Source: Siphonodentalium dalli (taxonomy: Eukaryota > Mollusca > Scaphopoda > Gadilida > Siphonodentaliidae). From it: a stretch of DNA of 64,000 nt. How positions within the stretch are numbered: position 1 is the stretch's first letter; the number at the start of each line of letters is the position of its first letter. The stretch lies in NCBI GenBank assembly GCA_032622095.1, contig CP136067.1:95908707-95972706 (forward strand), written 5' to 3'. The notes below the pieces were generated by a model, which saw only the letters and a program-made list of their open reading frames with translations, ran no database searches and was not told the origin of the DNA. Both the position numbers and the translations under genes were made by a program. Positions 45,091 to 58,600 of this stretch are shown here, in pieces.

Positions 45091-45943
45091 CTTAATCAGT
45101 CTGGTTTTGAAAATTTTCCTTCCAACCAGTTCCAACAAGAAAATTGTTTTTCGTGCTGAACTAAGGTAAGTGATTTGCTTGTTGTTTATCGTGTTTATCA
45201 TACTGTTTCTTTTAATTTGTTGTTTTTGTTTCTTTTCTTTTCCTTTGTTTTTTTGTTTTTGTTTTAATTCATGCTAATCTGCTGGATGGATTAGAATTGC
45301 TAATATCGTATAATATGTAATCACTTTAATGAATGCGCAACGTGTAAAACGCGAAACCTATTAACGGATGGTGTTCTGTTCTGGACTCAGGAAGGTAAAG
45401 TCGACAAAATAGACATGAAATTGGAAGGACTTGTGAATTTGTATTTTATATGTATCCCAGAACAAAATATAACATGATGATTTGATAATATTTTCCCATA
45501 TTTGTTTCACGAAGTTCATCAGTTTCCTTTTTCCGATTGTTAATATGTTGTTTATGTACTTATTCCTGCAAAACAAAAAATCGGTTGCAATTAATTCCTG
45601 GTTTGGCATTTTTTTCCCTCATAAATGCACTGGACTACTATGACATGTTGCATATGGGACAGTATAAGGTGAAAAACTTCCTTCACGACACCCTTCGGAA
45701 AGAACTCAGCATGGATATGTAAAAAAATATTTAGTGAGATCTGGAATTATATTTTCATCAAAAATAATAAGTAAAAATAGACTGCATGGAGACCAGTGTG
45801 GAATCTTCAACAATCTTGTATTAATAAAACAGTTAAGAAAATGTATAACTGAAATAAATAATGGTTTTCCTTGATGAACTATATATGACGCAACATTGAG
45901 ACTACAAACTTCAACAGTCTTGTAAAAATAAAAAAGCATTTAA
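45091..45943. other. Spacer
   Basis: T-rich tracts near 45190-45260. No gene, RNA or clear repeat. Confidence 0.4.
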
Positions 45944-46370
45944 GGGGGAGACGCACCTTTTGCATAAAACTTTACCAAAGACTTCTGTAAAATAGTATAT
46001 TTTTTTCAAAAGTGCAGCTCATATATCCACGATATCATATCTGAAGATCATGAGAGGAGACTTATTTTTTCTTGATTTGTGAAATTTAATAATTATTTTC
46101 AATTAGAAAGGCAACTATACCCATAAATAACTTTCTATATTTGAGAATGTTCATGTCCTGCCTGTTGATCAATGAAAATAATATTCATAACCTCTCAAAT
46201 GTATTAAAATCCATTGTTTTATCGTCTTTTAACAATTGCTTAGATTCTATAAACAATGAATATGATGATATGAGAAATTAAAGAATTTTCGCCAGATATA
46301 CCCAGAGAAATTCTTTGTTGAAAACCTCTTGCCATTTTGGCTGAATTTAAGCAAAACGTGCGTCTCCCCC
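45944..46370. mobile_element. TTAA-flanked MITE, GGGGGAGACGCAC ends
   Basis: TTAA-GGGGGAGACGCACCTTTTGC at the left, the inverse GCAAAACGTGCGTCTCCCCC-TTAA at the right, about 427 bp, non-coding. Confidence 0.85.
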
Positions 46371-46519
46371 TTAATCCTTTTCATAGGCTAAATACTCGCA
46401 TGCAGAGCAGCGTTGGACATATTCTTGTATTGTGCACGTAGCTGAGCTGTGTAGCTATTAAGTTGGCCTATTTATTTTTTTTACTCAACTTGAAGAGAGA
46501 ATTTGTATCATGTCCATAA

Positions 46520-46856
46520 GTGAGATCACTGAGTCGCGGCCATATTGGATTCATCCATTCCCCGTTTGTGGTTTAAGTGCTAGAGGTCAAAGTTCTGGGG
46601 GTGCATTCCATATATGGAACTTTTGAATATTCAGGATTCAATGTATGGAGCTTTTGAATATTCATGAACTCCATATATGAAATCATGAATATTCAAAAGT
46701 TCCATATATGGAATGCACCTCCAGAACTTTGACATATGGCACGGGGGCTGGAACTAAAGCACTAAAACCACGGAACCGGGGCTGGAAGAAACTCTGAAAC
46801 AACGGAATGGAACTGGATGAGTACAATACGGCAGCGACCCAGTGATCTCTCTTATT
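46520..46856. mobile_element. Palindromic MITE
   Basis: GAGATCACTGAGTCGCGGCC is mirrored by GGCAGCGACCCAGTGATCTC. The central arms CATTCCATATATGGAACTTT also mirror each other, so almost the whole about 335 bp folds back. Confidence 0.75.
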
Positions 46857-47113
46857 GCAGAAGCACCAGGAATTTTATCATTAAGCCTATGTGTAGTCCA
46901 CTTTCAAACAATATATTACATGTACCTGAGGCAGTCACTAACAAGGTTTCATCTTTTCTCAGTATTTAAAATTCTGCCAGTCGATATTCATGTTAATATG
47001 CATGTTATGACATACTGAACAGTCCAGTAACCTAATTTACTGGACTCGTTTTATAAAGTCCGTTATAAACTGGGGACGAGTCGTAGATCATCTCTTTGTA
47101 TAAATTTCTCTTG

Positions 47114-47611
47114 TTAACGCCCAGCGGGTGTATACTTGTGGGCAAATTTTAGATCGCTGTGTGTCGGTGGACGTTTTATAAATAGATAATCGGTTTTTCC
47201 GGTTTTGACAATTCGCAGTATAGGTCCCCGAATTCGCGGAGTTCCCCTAAAATTGTCGAAATATGTTGATTTTAATGAGGGAACGGGTGCGTATATGTCA
47301 ATTGATACGCATTTTAAACAAATAACGACACGATCATCATAATAGTGGTTTATTCGTACCACTGTTGAAGATTGTATAGCAGGGACACAATGACTCCGAT
47401 TTTTGATCCTCATTTAGAGACTTCTGGTGTGGTAAATCTGCAATAATAAGCCGTAGTTTTTTTTAATAATTTGACGGATTAGTTGTTTAACGGAATTCTG
47501 AGGCAGTGCATTCATGTAACCAATATATTTAACTTTTTTTTTTTTAATTTATATTTATGCGTAATAATATAATCTTGAGGGCGTTACCATTTCTGATTAT
47601 GGTTTTCTTGT
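47114..47611 (-). mobile_element. Short F1 element
   Basis: TTAACGCCCAGCGGGTGTATAC at the left and CCATTTCTGATTATGGTTTTCTTG at the right: a complete short F1 in reverse orientation. Confidence 0.7.
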
Positions 47612-48300
47612 ATATTATCGCTCTTGTCTTGTTATTTCGGCAAATTTGGCCGTTTACTTCATGGCTGCTTTTCATCTGACGTGTGTGTCGGAATAATGAT
47701 GTGGAGGATTTATGTAAATGTTAGCCCAAACTACATTTCCAAGTAACGATGGTTTTGTTGTTTATTTTGAGGAATAATACCGCGTCAGATGAATTCAGCC
47801 CAAATATGTTAACAGTTGTCGTGTAAACATTCGGCAGTAGGTTAGCGTTATTTAGTATTTGTGGATGTCCTTTAACATGGGGAAAATAGACTACTGCGCT
47901 TGAACGAGCATGTGAATTTGTCGTTTTTAATGTATAGCAACTTTATAATCAATAACAGAGGCATTCTCTGTGAAATAAGGTCGCTCTATTTACGATACCA
48001 ATTGGGGAACTTTGTAAATTAAATTGCGCGTAAACCAGCGTAAACGTATACCTGCTGCAAATAGAGAAGGTGTCGGAATCGGCGTACTCGCCCCAGGGCT
48101 AACTCGCCCCATTCGACGCGTGCCAACTCGGAATAAAAGGCCAACTCGGAATAAAAGATGTATACGGGGTGTTATATGGCGTTTGGTCCGTTGTTTCTCA
48201 ATGAATATTATTGAAATTTGGTGTATATGTCCGGGCTGGGACATGGAATACAACAACGTTTGAATTGTTTTTAAATTTACAAATTTGTTGATTTTATTCA
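47612..48300. other. Spacer
   Basis: 47680-47815 is an inverted relative of 6405-6545. Near 48105-48160 is a short direct repeat CCAACTCGGAATAAAAG. No gene. Confidence 0.4.
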
Positions 48301-49266
48301 TTTTTTTTTCGTTCTGAAACACACTATAAAGTGTATATAATATAATAACGAACACGAGACATACATAATTTATAAACTGTTAACAAAAGATATCAAATTC
48401 AATACATGACAAAGATGACTCGTGTAGTTTATAAAGTGAACATAAAAACATTGAGGTAAGAATCTTTTTAAGGAATTCAACTTTATTTAATGATAATAAA
48501 CACATAAATTAAAATAACAAACATGAGACATACATGATTTATAAACTGTTAACAAAAGATATCAAACTCAATACATGACAAAGATGACTCAGTGAAGTTT
48601 ATAAAGTGAACATAAAAATATTAAGGTAAGAATCTTTTTAAGCATTACTAAACCGTTTAGCACAGTCCACTTCACTCATCCGATCATCACCAAACTTCAT
48701 ATTTATCTTGATATTGATCTATCAGATGAGAGCTATCAAATATTTTTTTAATTTTATAGGAAAAAATGGTCGCCAGCGGCCTTCATTTTTTTTCGTTCTG
48801 AAACACACTATAAAGTGTATATAATATAATAACGAACACGAGACATACATAATTTATAAACTGTTAACAAAAGATATCAAATTCAATACATGACAAAGAT
48901 GACTCGTGGAGTTTATAAAGTGAACATAAAAACATTGAGGTAAGAATCTTTTTAAGGAATGCAACTTTATTTAATGATAATAAACACATAAATTAAAATA
49001 ACAAACATGAGACATACATGATTTATAAACTGTTAACAAAAGATATCAAACTCAATACATGACAAAGATGACTCAGTGAAGTTTATAAAGTGAACATAAA
49101 AATATTAAGGTAAGAATCTTTTTAAGCATTACTAAACCGTTTAGCACAGTCCACTTCACTCATCCGATCATCACCAAACTTCATATTTATCTTGATATTG
49201 ATCTATCAGATGAGAGCTATCAAATATTTTTTTAATTTTATAGGAAAAAATGGTCGCCAGCGGCCA
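48301..49266 (+). repeat. 484-bp tandem duplication with internal duplication
   Basis: Two head-to-tail units (48301-48784 and 48785-49266) are almost identical. Each contains two diverged sub-units of about 171 bp starting at GAGACATACAT(A/G)ATTTATAAACTG. Confidence 0.9.
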
Positions 49267-50680
49267 TATTGCATTTACGTTATATGTTATCGCGTCATGT
49301 CGATATCTAGTATTACTTAGAAATTTCACCTTTCCAGATTCATAATTGCTCCATTGACTGTAACAGATGGAATTATTCCCCTCTTTGGATAGAGTGTCAC
49401 TGAAACTTTATTTTGTCAGACTGTCTGTATAGTCACTGATTATATATGGCAATAATCTGTAATAAGATGTAGCACTATTTTATTTTATATTTACATGCAG
49501 TGCTGTTTTTATACAACAATTCTAATCCCCCCTAGATCATCATGTGATCGACCATACATCGCGCGAGGACCTGATTGAATTAAGGGGGGTTTTATGGATA
49601 ACTTCTGTCCTCAAGCTAGATTATACTTATGACATTTAATGGCATGTTTCTAACGTGGAGGGTTAGATATGCTTGAGACACCACCACTCTTCAATTCACA
49701 CAAGATCTCAGCTGTCATATTCGGATATTAGAACCCATAGCCATGATATATGGTTTATTTTGTGTATACTAGTAATATTGTTATTTTCGGTACCTTTATA
49801 TACCAGTACTGTGTATAACAATGCATATAAATTAATCCATGTATACATGTATATTGATTCAACGGATTCAGTGGTTTTGTCCATCAGTCTATCAAATTTG
49901 CGGGGAAAACATGGCCACAAGCAGTACACCCTGCTAAATTTCGAATTTGAATCAATTGGCGCACCATGCAGCCAGCTTTTATTGGAGAACTTTTTCTCAT
50001 GTGGATAGTTTGGGTCACCGCTAGATGTGAGCCATGTTTTGTTCTCAAGCTGTCCTTGTGAAGACATCACTGCCAGCGGTGATCTTGACTTTTACTATTT
50101 TTATGGCTAAATAATTTGGTTGATCCTACAGACGACACCCCTTGTCCGATCGTCACCAGATTCCACAATGATCTTCTGGATAACCAGGGTGAGAGTAATC
50201 TAATTTTCCCGAATTTCGTTAAAAAACATTACCACAGGCAGCAATTTGGTATCTTACTGTTTGATCCTCTTTTGCATGACTGAATTGTTTAGCAACTGTA
50301 CAGCCATATCCCTCATCTGATAGTCACCACACTTTATATTGATCTTCGGGCTGACAACTAGATGGGAGCTATCGAATGCTTTGATTTTTTTTGGAAAACA
50401 TTGTCGCCAGCAGTCATCTTCTATTTTGGTTTTTATATACATGTATATCTCTTCATTCGGATAGCCAGTATTACGTAGGTACTTCAACTTTCCGCATTCC
50501 TGTCATCATTTGAAATATAAAAATTTACCTGATACATGCACCCTTCAAAATTTGTTTCGTCGTATCTATTTTAATGACCCGTATGGTAATATTGATACAG
50601 ATATATTTGTCAAACATTTCTTTGTACAATATACAGGTATTTAGTTTGTAACTAAATCTAGAAATATATAATAGTAGCTG
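49267..50680. other. Spacer without recognised features
   Basis: AT-rich. Frames at 49673-50008 (+) and 49708-50070 (-) overlap, and neither shows a domain, signal peptide or splice-supported continuation. Nothing is called. Confidence 0.4.
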
Positions 50681-50689
50681 GTGGACCCT

Positions 50690-51520
50690 ACTTCGTCCGG
50701 GATGTTCCCCTCTGATTTTCGGAGAATTGCGCGATTTAACCTTGAATTGACCATTTTAAAGGTGAACGTCATGTCGGGTCACGATTTGACCCGTCCAAAA
50801 CACTCCCCGGACAAAAGACACGACAAAAGTACCCGTCGAAATCCGCCCGGCTTTACCCGATTTGACCTTGAATTGACAATTTTGAATGTCAAGATCAGGT
50901 CAGGGTCATGATTTGACCCACCCGAAACACTCCTGGGACAAAAGTAACAGTAGGTATTATATTTCGTTGAAATACTTCCGTTTTACCAGATTTGACCTTG
51001 AATTGATCTTTTTGAATGTCAAAGTCAGGTCGGGATCAAGATTTGACCCGTCCAAAATACTCCCTGGAAATAATTTCCCCTAGGTATCAAATTTCGTCAA
51101 ATCTGTCCGGCAGTTTTCCCGGCCATAGCTAACAGACAAACAGACAGACAAATGTCCAAACTATTTAGGGATTTGTTTTTGTGATCGCCTCCATCTGGAC
51201 AGTACCCAGTATATACAGCGTCTGGCCAAACTATTGTTCAATTGGTCCAGAAACATGCCTATATCAGCACGGTCGAGAACATGGTCCCACGTGAAATTGG
51301 ACCCGTCCATATTGCTCCCGGGATCGAAGTAGTCCTACACACAAAATTTTAGTCGGATCGGTCAAGGTCCAGAAACATGCCTATGAGCGAGGTCAAGTTG
51401 ACACGTTAAATACCAAATCCGAGTCGGATCAGTCGAGCAGTGTTAGAGTCTATAACACATACACACATGCATTCATGCATACACACATACATACAGACAG
51501 GTGTTCCAAAATGTATAATC
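50690..51520 (+). repeat. Retroposon-like tail with tandem units
   Basis: Three imperfect units of about 120 bp (ATTTGACCTTGAATTGA ... GGTCA(C/A)GATTTGACCCGTCC ... ACTCC(C/T)GG) lead into CAGACAAACAGACAGACAAA. Then come diverged units with GGTCAAGGTCCAGAAACATGCC. The layout is like 25655-27317 but with unrelated sequence. Confidence 0.65.
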
Positions 51521-51586
51521 GATAGCTACAACAATTCTATGGTAGATAGTTCACGGCCGACCTGATGCATGCATCTTAGTTTTCTT

Positions 51587-51670
51587 GTAACAGAGTGGTG
51601 GAGATGTTGACTAAGGCGGCTGGTGTACCTACTGTTGTATGTAGTTGTGCTGTGTAGAGCATGCGCGCTC
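51587..51670 (+). pseudogene. Partial copy of the EF-hand gene's first exon start
   Basis: TTTTCTTGTAACAGAGTGGTGGAGATG is shared with 52671-52699, and GACTAAG follows in both. Beyond that similarity decays, and the frame reaches TAG within about 15 codons. A decayed duplicate of the 5' end is the simplest reading. Confidence 0.45.
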
Positions 51671-51712
51671 TCGGTGTATTATATATTACATATTATTGCC
51701 CTTGTCGTGTTA

Positions 51713-52681
51713 TTAACGCCACCGGTGTATACTGTGCTTGAAAATATAATATCCACTGGTCTTATGCGGGATTAGGTCGATGTAAAAGCTGCGAATGGGT
51801 CGCTTTAAAAGCTGTAGTGTTACCCCGAATGCAGTATCCTCAATAAAATAGTCCGACACAGATTAGCACATGTGCTGATATTGATAATTACCACACCCTT
51901 TGGAAAGCATGCGATCGTGTGGTAATCAAGGATGGATTTCGACGAAATTTGATACTTAGGGATACTTTTGTCCGGGGAGTGTTTTGGACGGGTCAAATCG
52001 TGACCCCGACCTTCAATATGGTCAATCCAAGGTTAAATCGGGTAAAACGGATGGATTTCGACGTTATTTTATACCTAGGGATAATGTTGTCCGGGGAATG
52101 TTTTGGACGGGTCAAATTGTGACCCCGACCTGACCTTGACCTTCAAAATATTCAATTCAAGGTCAAATCTGGTAAAACAGACGATTTCGACGAAATTTGA
52201 TACATATGGGTGGTATTGTCCGGGGAGTGTTTTGGACGGGTCAAATCGTGACCCCGACCTGATCTTGACCTTCAACATGGTCATTTCAATGTCAAATCGG
52301 GTAAAACGGACGGATTTCGACGAAATTTAATACCTAGGGGTTCTTTTCTCCGGGGAGTGTTTTGGACGGGTCAAATCATGACCCCGACCTGACCTTGACT
52401 TTAAAAATAGTCAATTCAATGTCAAATCGCGCCTTTCGTTGGAAAGCAGATGGGAACAGCCCGGACGAAGTCGGGGCCCACCAGTCAGTGTAATAAAAAG
52501 CGAGACAGCTTGAAGAATGTAATGTATAACACGAGAAACGAGAAAACGTGGTATATTGAAGTATCAAATTTCCCACATGGAATTTGAAAGCTAGTTTATA
52601 TTATAATTATATTATAATTTATATTTATGGCTAATAATATTATCTTGGTGTCGTTACCATTTCTGACTATGGTTTTCTTGT
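51713..52681 (-). mobile_element. F1 element containing an inverted tandem array
   Basis: F1 ends TTAACGCCACCGGTGTATAC and CCATTTCTGACTATGGTTTTC are present. The interior (about 51925-52480) is four units of the 120-bp repeat from 50690, in the opposite orientation. The element ends a few bases upstream of the first ATG of the EF-hand gene. Confidence 0.65.
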
Positions 52682-52696
52682 AACAGAGTGGTGGAG

Positions 52697-55600
52697 ATGA
52701 TGACTAAGACTGTTGTTCTGCTGCTTGCCGTGTTGTGTTGTGCTCATCGTGTACACTCTGGGTGTTGGTGGAGTTGTAGTCATCATGTACATCATCATCA
52801 TGGCTCAAATGGCGCCGTCACTACTGCAAGTCCGGCCCGTCGACGTCAACTTGAAAATGTGAGTATTGCGGAATATACACCATGTCATGATTCTCTACTC
52901 TGGCTACGCCCATATAGAGACCATAGTCCACCCGTTCAGAACATGGGATTTTGTTTATGTTCTGACTGGAACATTATAACTTTGAACAAACAACACAAGG
53001 AATATTTGCCCCTCAATCGTCTATTTCACAGTATATATAGGTGGTGATTCCAGCTGAAGATTGCATTATTTTTTCTTCTTTTGTGAGTCGATATCTCAAC
53101 AAACATTGAATTATTTCCCGTACACATACTCAGTGGAGAATGAACATTGTAAAACCTTATAAATCCTACCATTCTCTCACAGTATAGATGGACGTTGTTT
53201 CTACATGAAAGGCCCGATACTGAATTTATATTTGATATACTTGATGCAGAAATCTGGAATCCACTGGTGTCAATCTCCTCGCTCGCTTACGAGAAATGGA
53301 GACTGGACATGTCTAAATTTCCAGTATTTTAGCGATTTGTTTAATCTGAAGTAACAACAAGAACGTTAGCAATACAATAGCCATGGAACTGCAAGAAAAT
53401 GTGTTCAATTTGATTTGAGTACGATATTCGAACCACTCATGATACACATTAACAGATGAAACACAAAACCGGAATAGCCGCTATGCGGGTTAGCATCACT
53501 AAAGCTGAAGGGGTCACTCTCGCCAAATAAAGTGCCGAAGGCTACACAGGTTTTGAAAATGTGCTGAAGGGTACATATGCATGCAGGGTTTGTGGTCGGC
53601 ACTAATGCAGTGAATTTAAGTTTACTGTGTTCCTGAAAGTCTGGCGCCCATCAGCAGTTCGTTTTCAGTTAATTTTCTTTGCAACATATATATACATATG
53701 TTAGTCTCTAACAGAAATCATAGCAGACATGAAAACTAAAAGTCATTTAGAACGAGAATTCAAAACATGTGTACCATTCAACACTGTTTTTGGCGAGAGT
53801 GACTCATTCAGAATCACCAAATTCACCCTCTGGGGACCTCATTCTGCAGACAGACAAGCTATTTTCAGCTTGCACGTGTATGAGTATACAAGCACATATG
53901 GGGCGCCGTTATTTATTACCTATTTTGTGATATCAATAATTCATTTAGTGATATCACAAAATGAATATGTGATATCACAAAATCGAATATACGATATAAT
54001 AAAATTGTAAGCATTTATATAGTGATATCACATATTCGATTTATGATATCATATATTTATTTTGGGATATAACTTATTATTATATACTTGCCCATGAATT
54101 ATAAGGTTTTAGCAGTGAGATATAAGTGATATCCCACTAGTGAGATATCGATATCTCACTGGTATTATTGCGCGTATGGATCCCCATGTGTGTAGTCAGG
54201 TTATACTTCATAGTGAATGATTTCCTGCACACATCATGTACTGACATTCATTGGGGCCATCGGCAAGTAACGAAAGTATATAATAAATACAAAATCTATA
54301 CTTTTTGAGTGTTTTAAATATGGGACTATTTTTTGGGGCGTAATGTGTCAGCTTGAAATTTCTTATGTATTGACATTCATTGGGGGCCATAGGCAAGTAA
54401 CTAAAGTATATAACAAACAGAATATCCACACTTTTTCAGTGGATATGGGTTATAAAGCCACTCGTGGAAATTCAATGTTTTGTCATCACTCATGAGATAT
54501 AACCCATATCTACTGAAAAAGTGTGGATATCCTCTATTTCTTATTTGTGATATCATATATTCATTTTGTGATATCAATAATCGGATGAAAAGAATATTTA
54601 TTGATATCATTAAATGCATTTATTGATATCATAAAATGTTTATTGATATCATGGCGCCGTTCTTCTATTTACTATATATTTAGTGAAATCAATAAGTCAT
54701 TTTATTACTTCACTAAATGAATATATGATATCACAAAATCGAATATATGATAATAGCATTAAACATTTTATGATATCACAAAATGATTTTAAGATATCAC
54801 TTATTCCAATTTGTGATATCATAAATTATTTTTTTTATATCACAAAATCGAATTAATGATATCACAAAATAGTAAACATTCAGTGATATGAATAATTCTA
54901 TTTTGTGATATCATAAATTCATTTTATGATATCAATATTTTATGACATCACTAAATGCATTTAGTGATACCAATAAATAGTCTTTCTATCCGAATTATTG
55001 ATATCACAAAATACAATTATATGATATCATAAAATCGAATATGTGATATCACTAAATGCTTACAGTTTTATGATATCATATAGATGTATTCGATTTTGTG
55101 ATATCTTTATTTATTTTGTCATACCACAAAATGAATTATTGATATAAGAACGGATCTCATATATGCAGCCAGCGCGAAAATCCACAGCACATCATGGAAG
55201 CTCTTTATCAGAGAATATTATTGGAGCTTTTGCTCGCCTCACAAACATTCAAAACGTGCTAAAACTTCCACGTTTTGAAGTCGGTGGTTGACCTTCAAAA
55301 CTAATTACCAATGGCCCATGAGAACAGGTAACAATGCTAGTTTTGTGGTGTAAAATCGACCGTCAAGCCAGGAGCGTGACTGCAGTATCTCCATGGGGGG
55401 GGGGGGGGTGTCCACATTGATATATATCCAAGACGAAGTGCACCCGTTTGAATCAGAACGAAATTAGATGTCTGTGAAATTCAATCCCCCCCCCCGCTTA
55501 GGTTGAAACTTTCCAACTAGTGGTGCATGTAACATTTCCAACCCTAAAGGGTTGAAGAATTTCCAAGTGATTACAATTTTAGTCACCAAATTAATTTAAC

Positions 55601-58600
55601 CGAAAGTATTATAATGCGACTTTTGCTCCAAAACAACAGATTTCACACTATATACTGGTTGGGAAATCAAACAATCATAACCATGCATGTCAAGCTGTAT
55701 TTTGGTCTGAAATTTTCCAACTAATGTGGTGTCAGTCATGAAATTTCAAACTATTGAACATTTTTGTCAAATAGTTGGGGTGGGGTATACACGTTTCCAT
55801 GCTGTCACCATGTCCCTGATTTGATCTTCAAGTTGTTATTGTACGTTTGTTCATTCCAGTCAGCTTCTTCCCTGAGCTTCAGTGATTGGAGCGCGCAATG
55901 TGAACAGAAAGACACCATCGACTACGCCTGCTTCCGTATGATCATCGGACAAGAAGACACTGGCACGACCAGGGCGGCGTTCTATTCCGCGGACACCGAC
56001 AGAGACGGTGAGTTGGGCGAAAGATGAGAGATTTCGTGAGTTATGTAGAGTCACCTATCGTCAAATTGTGAACGAGATAATTACCTATCCCTTGATGATA
56101 ACAGAACAATTAACAATATTTTAGCTTTCCGCACTAGAAACCACAAACTCCCTATAGAACTCGGTGCTTGGACAGCTACTGATTATTCCGACAGAATCTG
56201 CACTCTCTGTAATCTCGAAATCTGCGATGAATACCACCGTGACATGAACTGAAGTGTAGGGAACTTCGCGAACAAAGAATAAAATATCTGAAACCCTACT
56301 TCTATCAGAGACCAAACACTAAAAATTAGCCGCTCTATTTAACTCCTGAAATCACAAGGCAGTTAAAATCTTGTCAGTATTTATTACGCCACAAAGTGGT
56401 GTAAGTTGTTTTACAGATTTTGATATTCTGTGGTCGACTGGGCAAAGGCATTGTGCGAGAATTTTTTGTTGTACCTTACTCAATCGTACCGATAGAATCA
56501 CGTAGATGCTGAAATTGTAAAGTTAACGCCACCGGTGTATAATATGTTCTTGAAAATATGACTCAATCGTACCGATAGAGTCAGGACAGACTGAAATTGT
56601 AAACTTAGTCACCGGTGTAATAATATGTTCTTGAAAATATAAATAATCTGATAGCCTGAAAATAATGTATAACCCATTGGGAGCCCCTGGTGTAGTGAAG
56701 TGAATTATGGGTAATTTTAATTGGAGTGCCGATGCCTGTTCTGTTGGAGTTATCAATGCTCTGCCCAAACTCCTCAGCGCCCTCTCCGTTACCAATGCTC
56801 TGCCCATGCAAACTCCTCGCAGCGCCCTCTCCGTTACCAATTCTCTGCCCAAACTCCACGCAGCGCCCTCTCCGTTACCAATGCTCTGACCAAACTCCAT
56901 GCAGCACCCTCTCCGTTGCCAATGCTCTGCCCAAACTCCACGCAGCGCCCTCTCCGTTACCAATGCTCTGCCCAAACTCCACGCAGCGCCCTCTCCGTTA
57001 ACAATGCTCTGCCCAAACTCCATGCAGCGCCCTCTCCGTTAACAATGTTCTGACCAAACTCCATGCAGCGCCCTCTCCATTACCAATGCTCTGCCTGGAG
57101 TTTGGAGAAAACTGTTTGTGCCTTTCGACGGGCAGAGGGGTAATGTTGCAAGAGCTATACTCGACCTAGCTTCACCTCATAAATTGCAGTCCCGTTATAT
57201 TCCCCTTGGAATTTGGGTCAGGTGGCTGAATGGTGCATACTATCTTATTAGGTTACTCAATATACACGAAAAGAAATCGAAATTCATATACAACGCTAAT
57301 TCCATGTTTATACTGTTCGACTAACTGGAGAAGCATTCATTCTGGCATTGAGTTTTGTTCAACAATCAGATTAGGTTGGAAATTTCTCATCAGTTAGGAA
57401 GTTTGAAGTATCAAATGGAAAATCCAAACTGAGAGTCGACAGTCGGAAATTCTAAGGTGTTCACCCCACCAAAGAACCTCTGACCACGCCCAGCATGGCA
57501 AAGACCCTCTAACCACGTCGCTGGCTAAGACGCCTTTCTCAGAGTCCTTCTAACCACTCCCCTGGCTAAGACGCCTCTATCAGAGCCCTTCCAACCATGC
57601 CCCTGGCTAAGACTGTAACCACGACCATGGCTAAGATGCTCTCTCAGAGCCCTTCTAACCACACCCCTGGCTAAGACGCCTCTCACAGCGCCATTCTAAC
57701 CACGCCCCTGGCTAAGACACTCTCTCAGAGCCCATCTAACCACACCCCTGGCTAAGACGCTCTCTCAGAGCCCTTCTAACCACACCTGGATAAGACGCCT
57801 CTCTCGTCCCTTCTAACCACACGCCTGGCTAAGACGCTCTCTCATGGTCCTTCTAACCACACCCTGGCTAAGACGCTCTCTCAGAGCCCTTCTAACCACA
57901 CCCCTGGCTAAGACTCCTCACTCAGTGCCCTTCTAGTCACGCCCCTGGCTAAGATGTTTCTCTCAGAGCCCTAACCACGCCCCTGGCTAAGACGTTCTCT
58001 CAGAGCCCTTCTAACCACACCTGGATAAGACGCCTCTCTCGTCCCTTCTAACCACACCCCTGGCTAAGATGCTCTCTCAGGGTCCTTAATCTAACCACAG
58101 CCCTGACTAAGACTAAGACGCCTCTCTCAGAGCCCTTCTAGTCACGCCCATGGCTAAGATGCCTCTCTCAGAGCCCTAACCACGCCCCTGGCTAAGACGC
58201 TCTCTCAGTGTCCTTCTAACCACACCCCTGGCTAAGACGCCTCTCTCAGAGCCCTTCTAGCCACGCCCCTGGCTAAGACGCCTCACAGTGCCATTCTAAC
58301 CACGCCCCTGGCTAAGACACTCTCTCAGAGCCCTTCCAACCATGCCCTGACTAAGACGCCTCTCTCAGAGCCATTCTAACCACGCCCCTGGCTAAGACAC
58401 TCTCTCAGAGCCCTTCTAACCACGCCCCTGTCTAAGACGCTCTCTCAGAGCCATTCTAACCACACCCCTGCTAAGACGCCTCTCTCAGAGCCCTTCTAAC
58501 CACTCCCCTGGCTAAGACGCACCTCACAGCGCCATTCTAACCACGCCCCTGGCTAAGATGCCTCTCTCAGAGCCCTAACCACTCCCCTGGCTAAGACGCC

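Noticed and set aside
48024-48263. 79-residue basic frame with PTRNKRPTRNKR
   Set aside because: The repeat peptide comes from a short direct DNA repeat in spacer, with no conservation or gene context.
53729-54010. 93-residue frame as an extra exon of the EF-hand gene
   Set aside because: Its first half is an inverted duplicate of 53.5 kb and its second half is TGATATCA array. No fitting splice sites.
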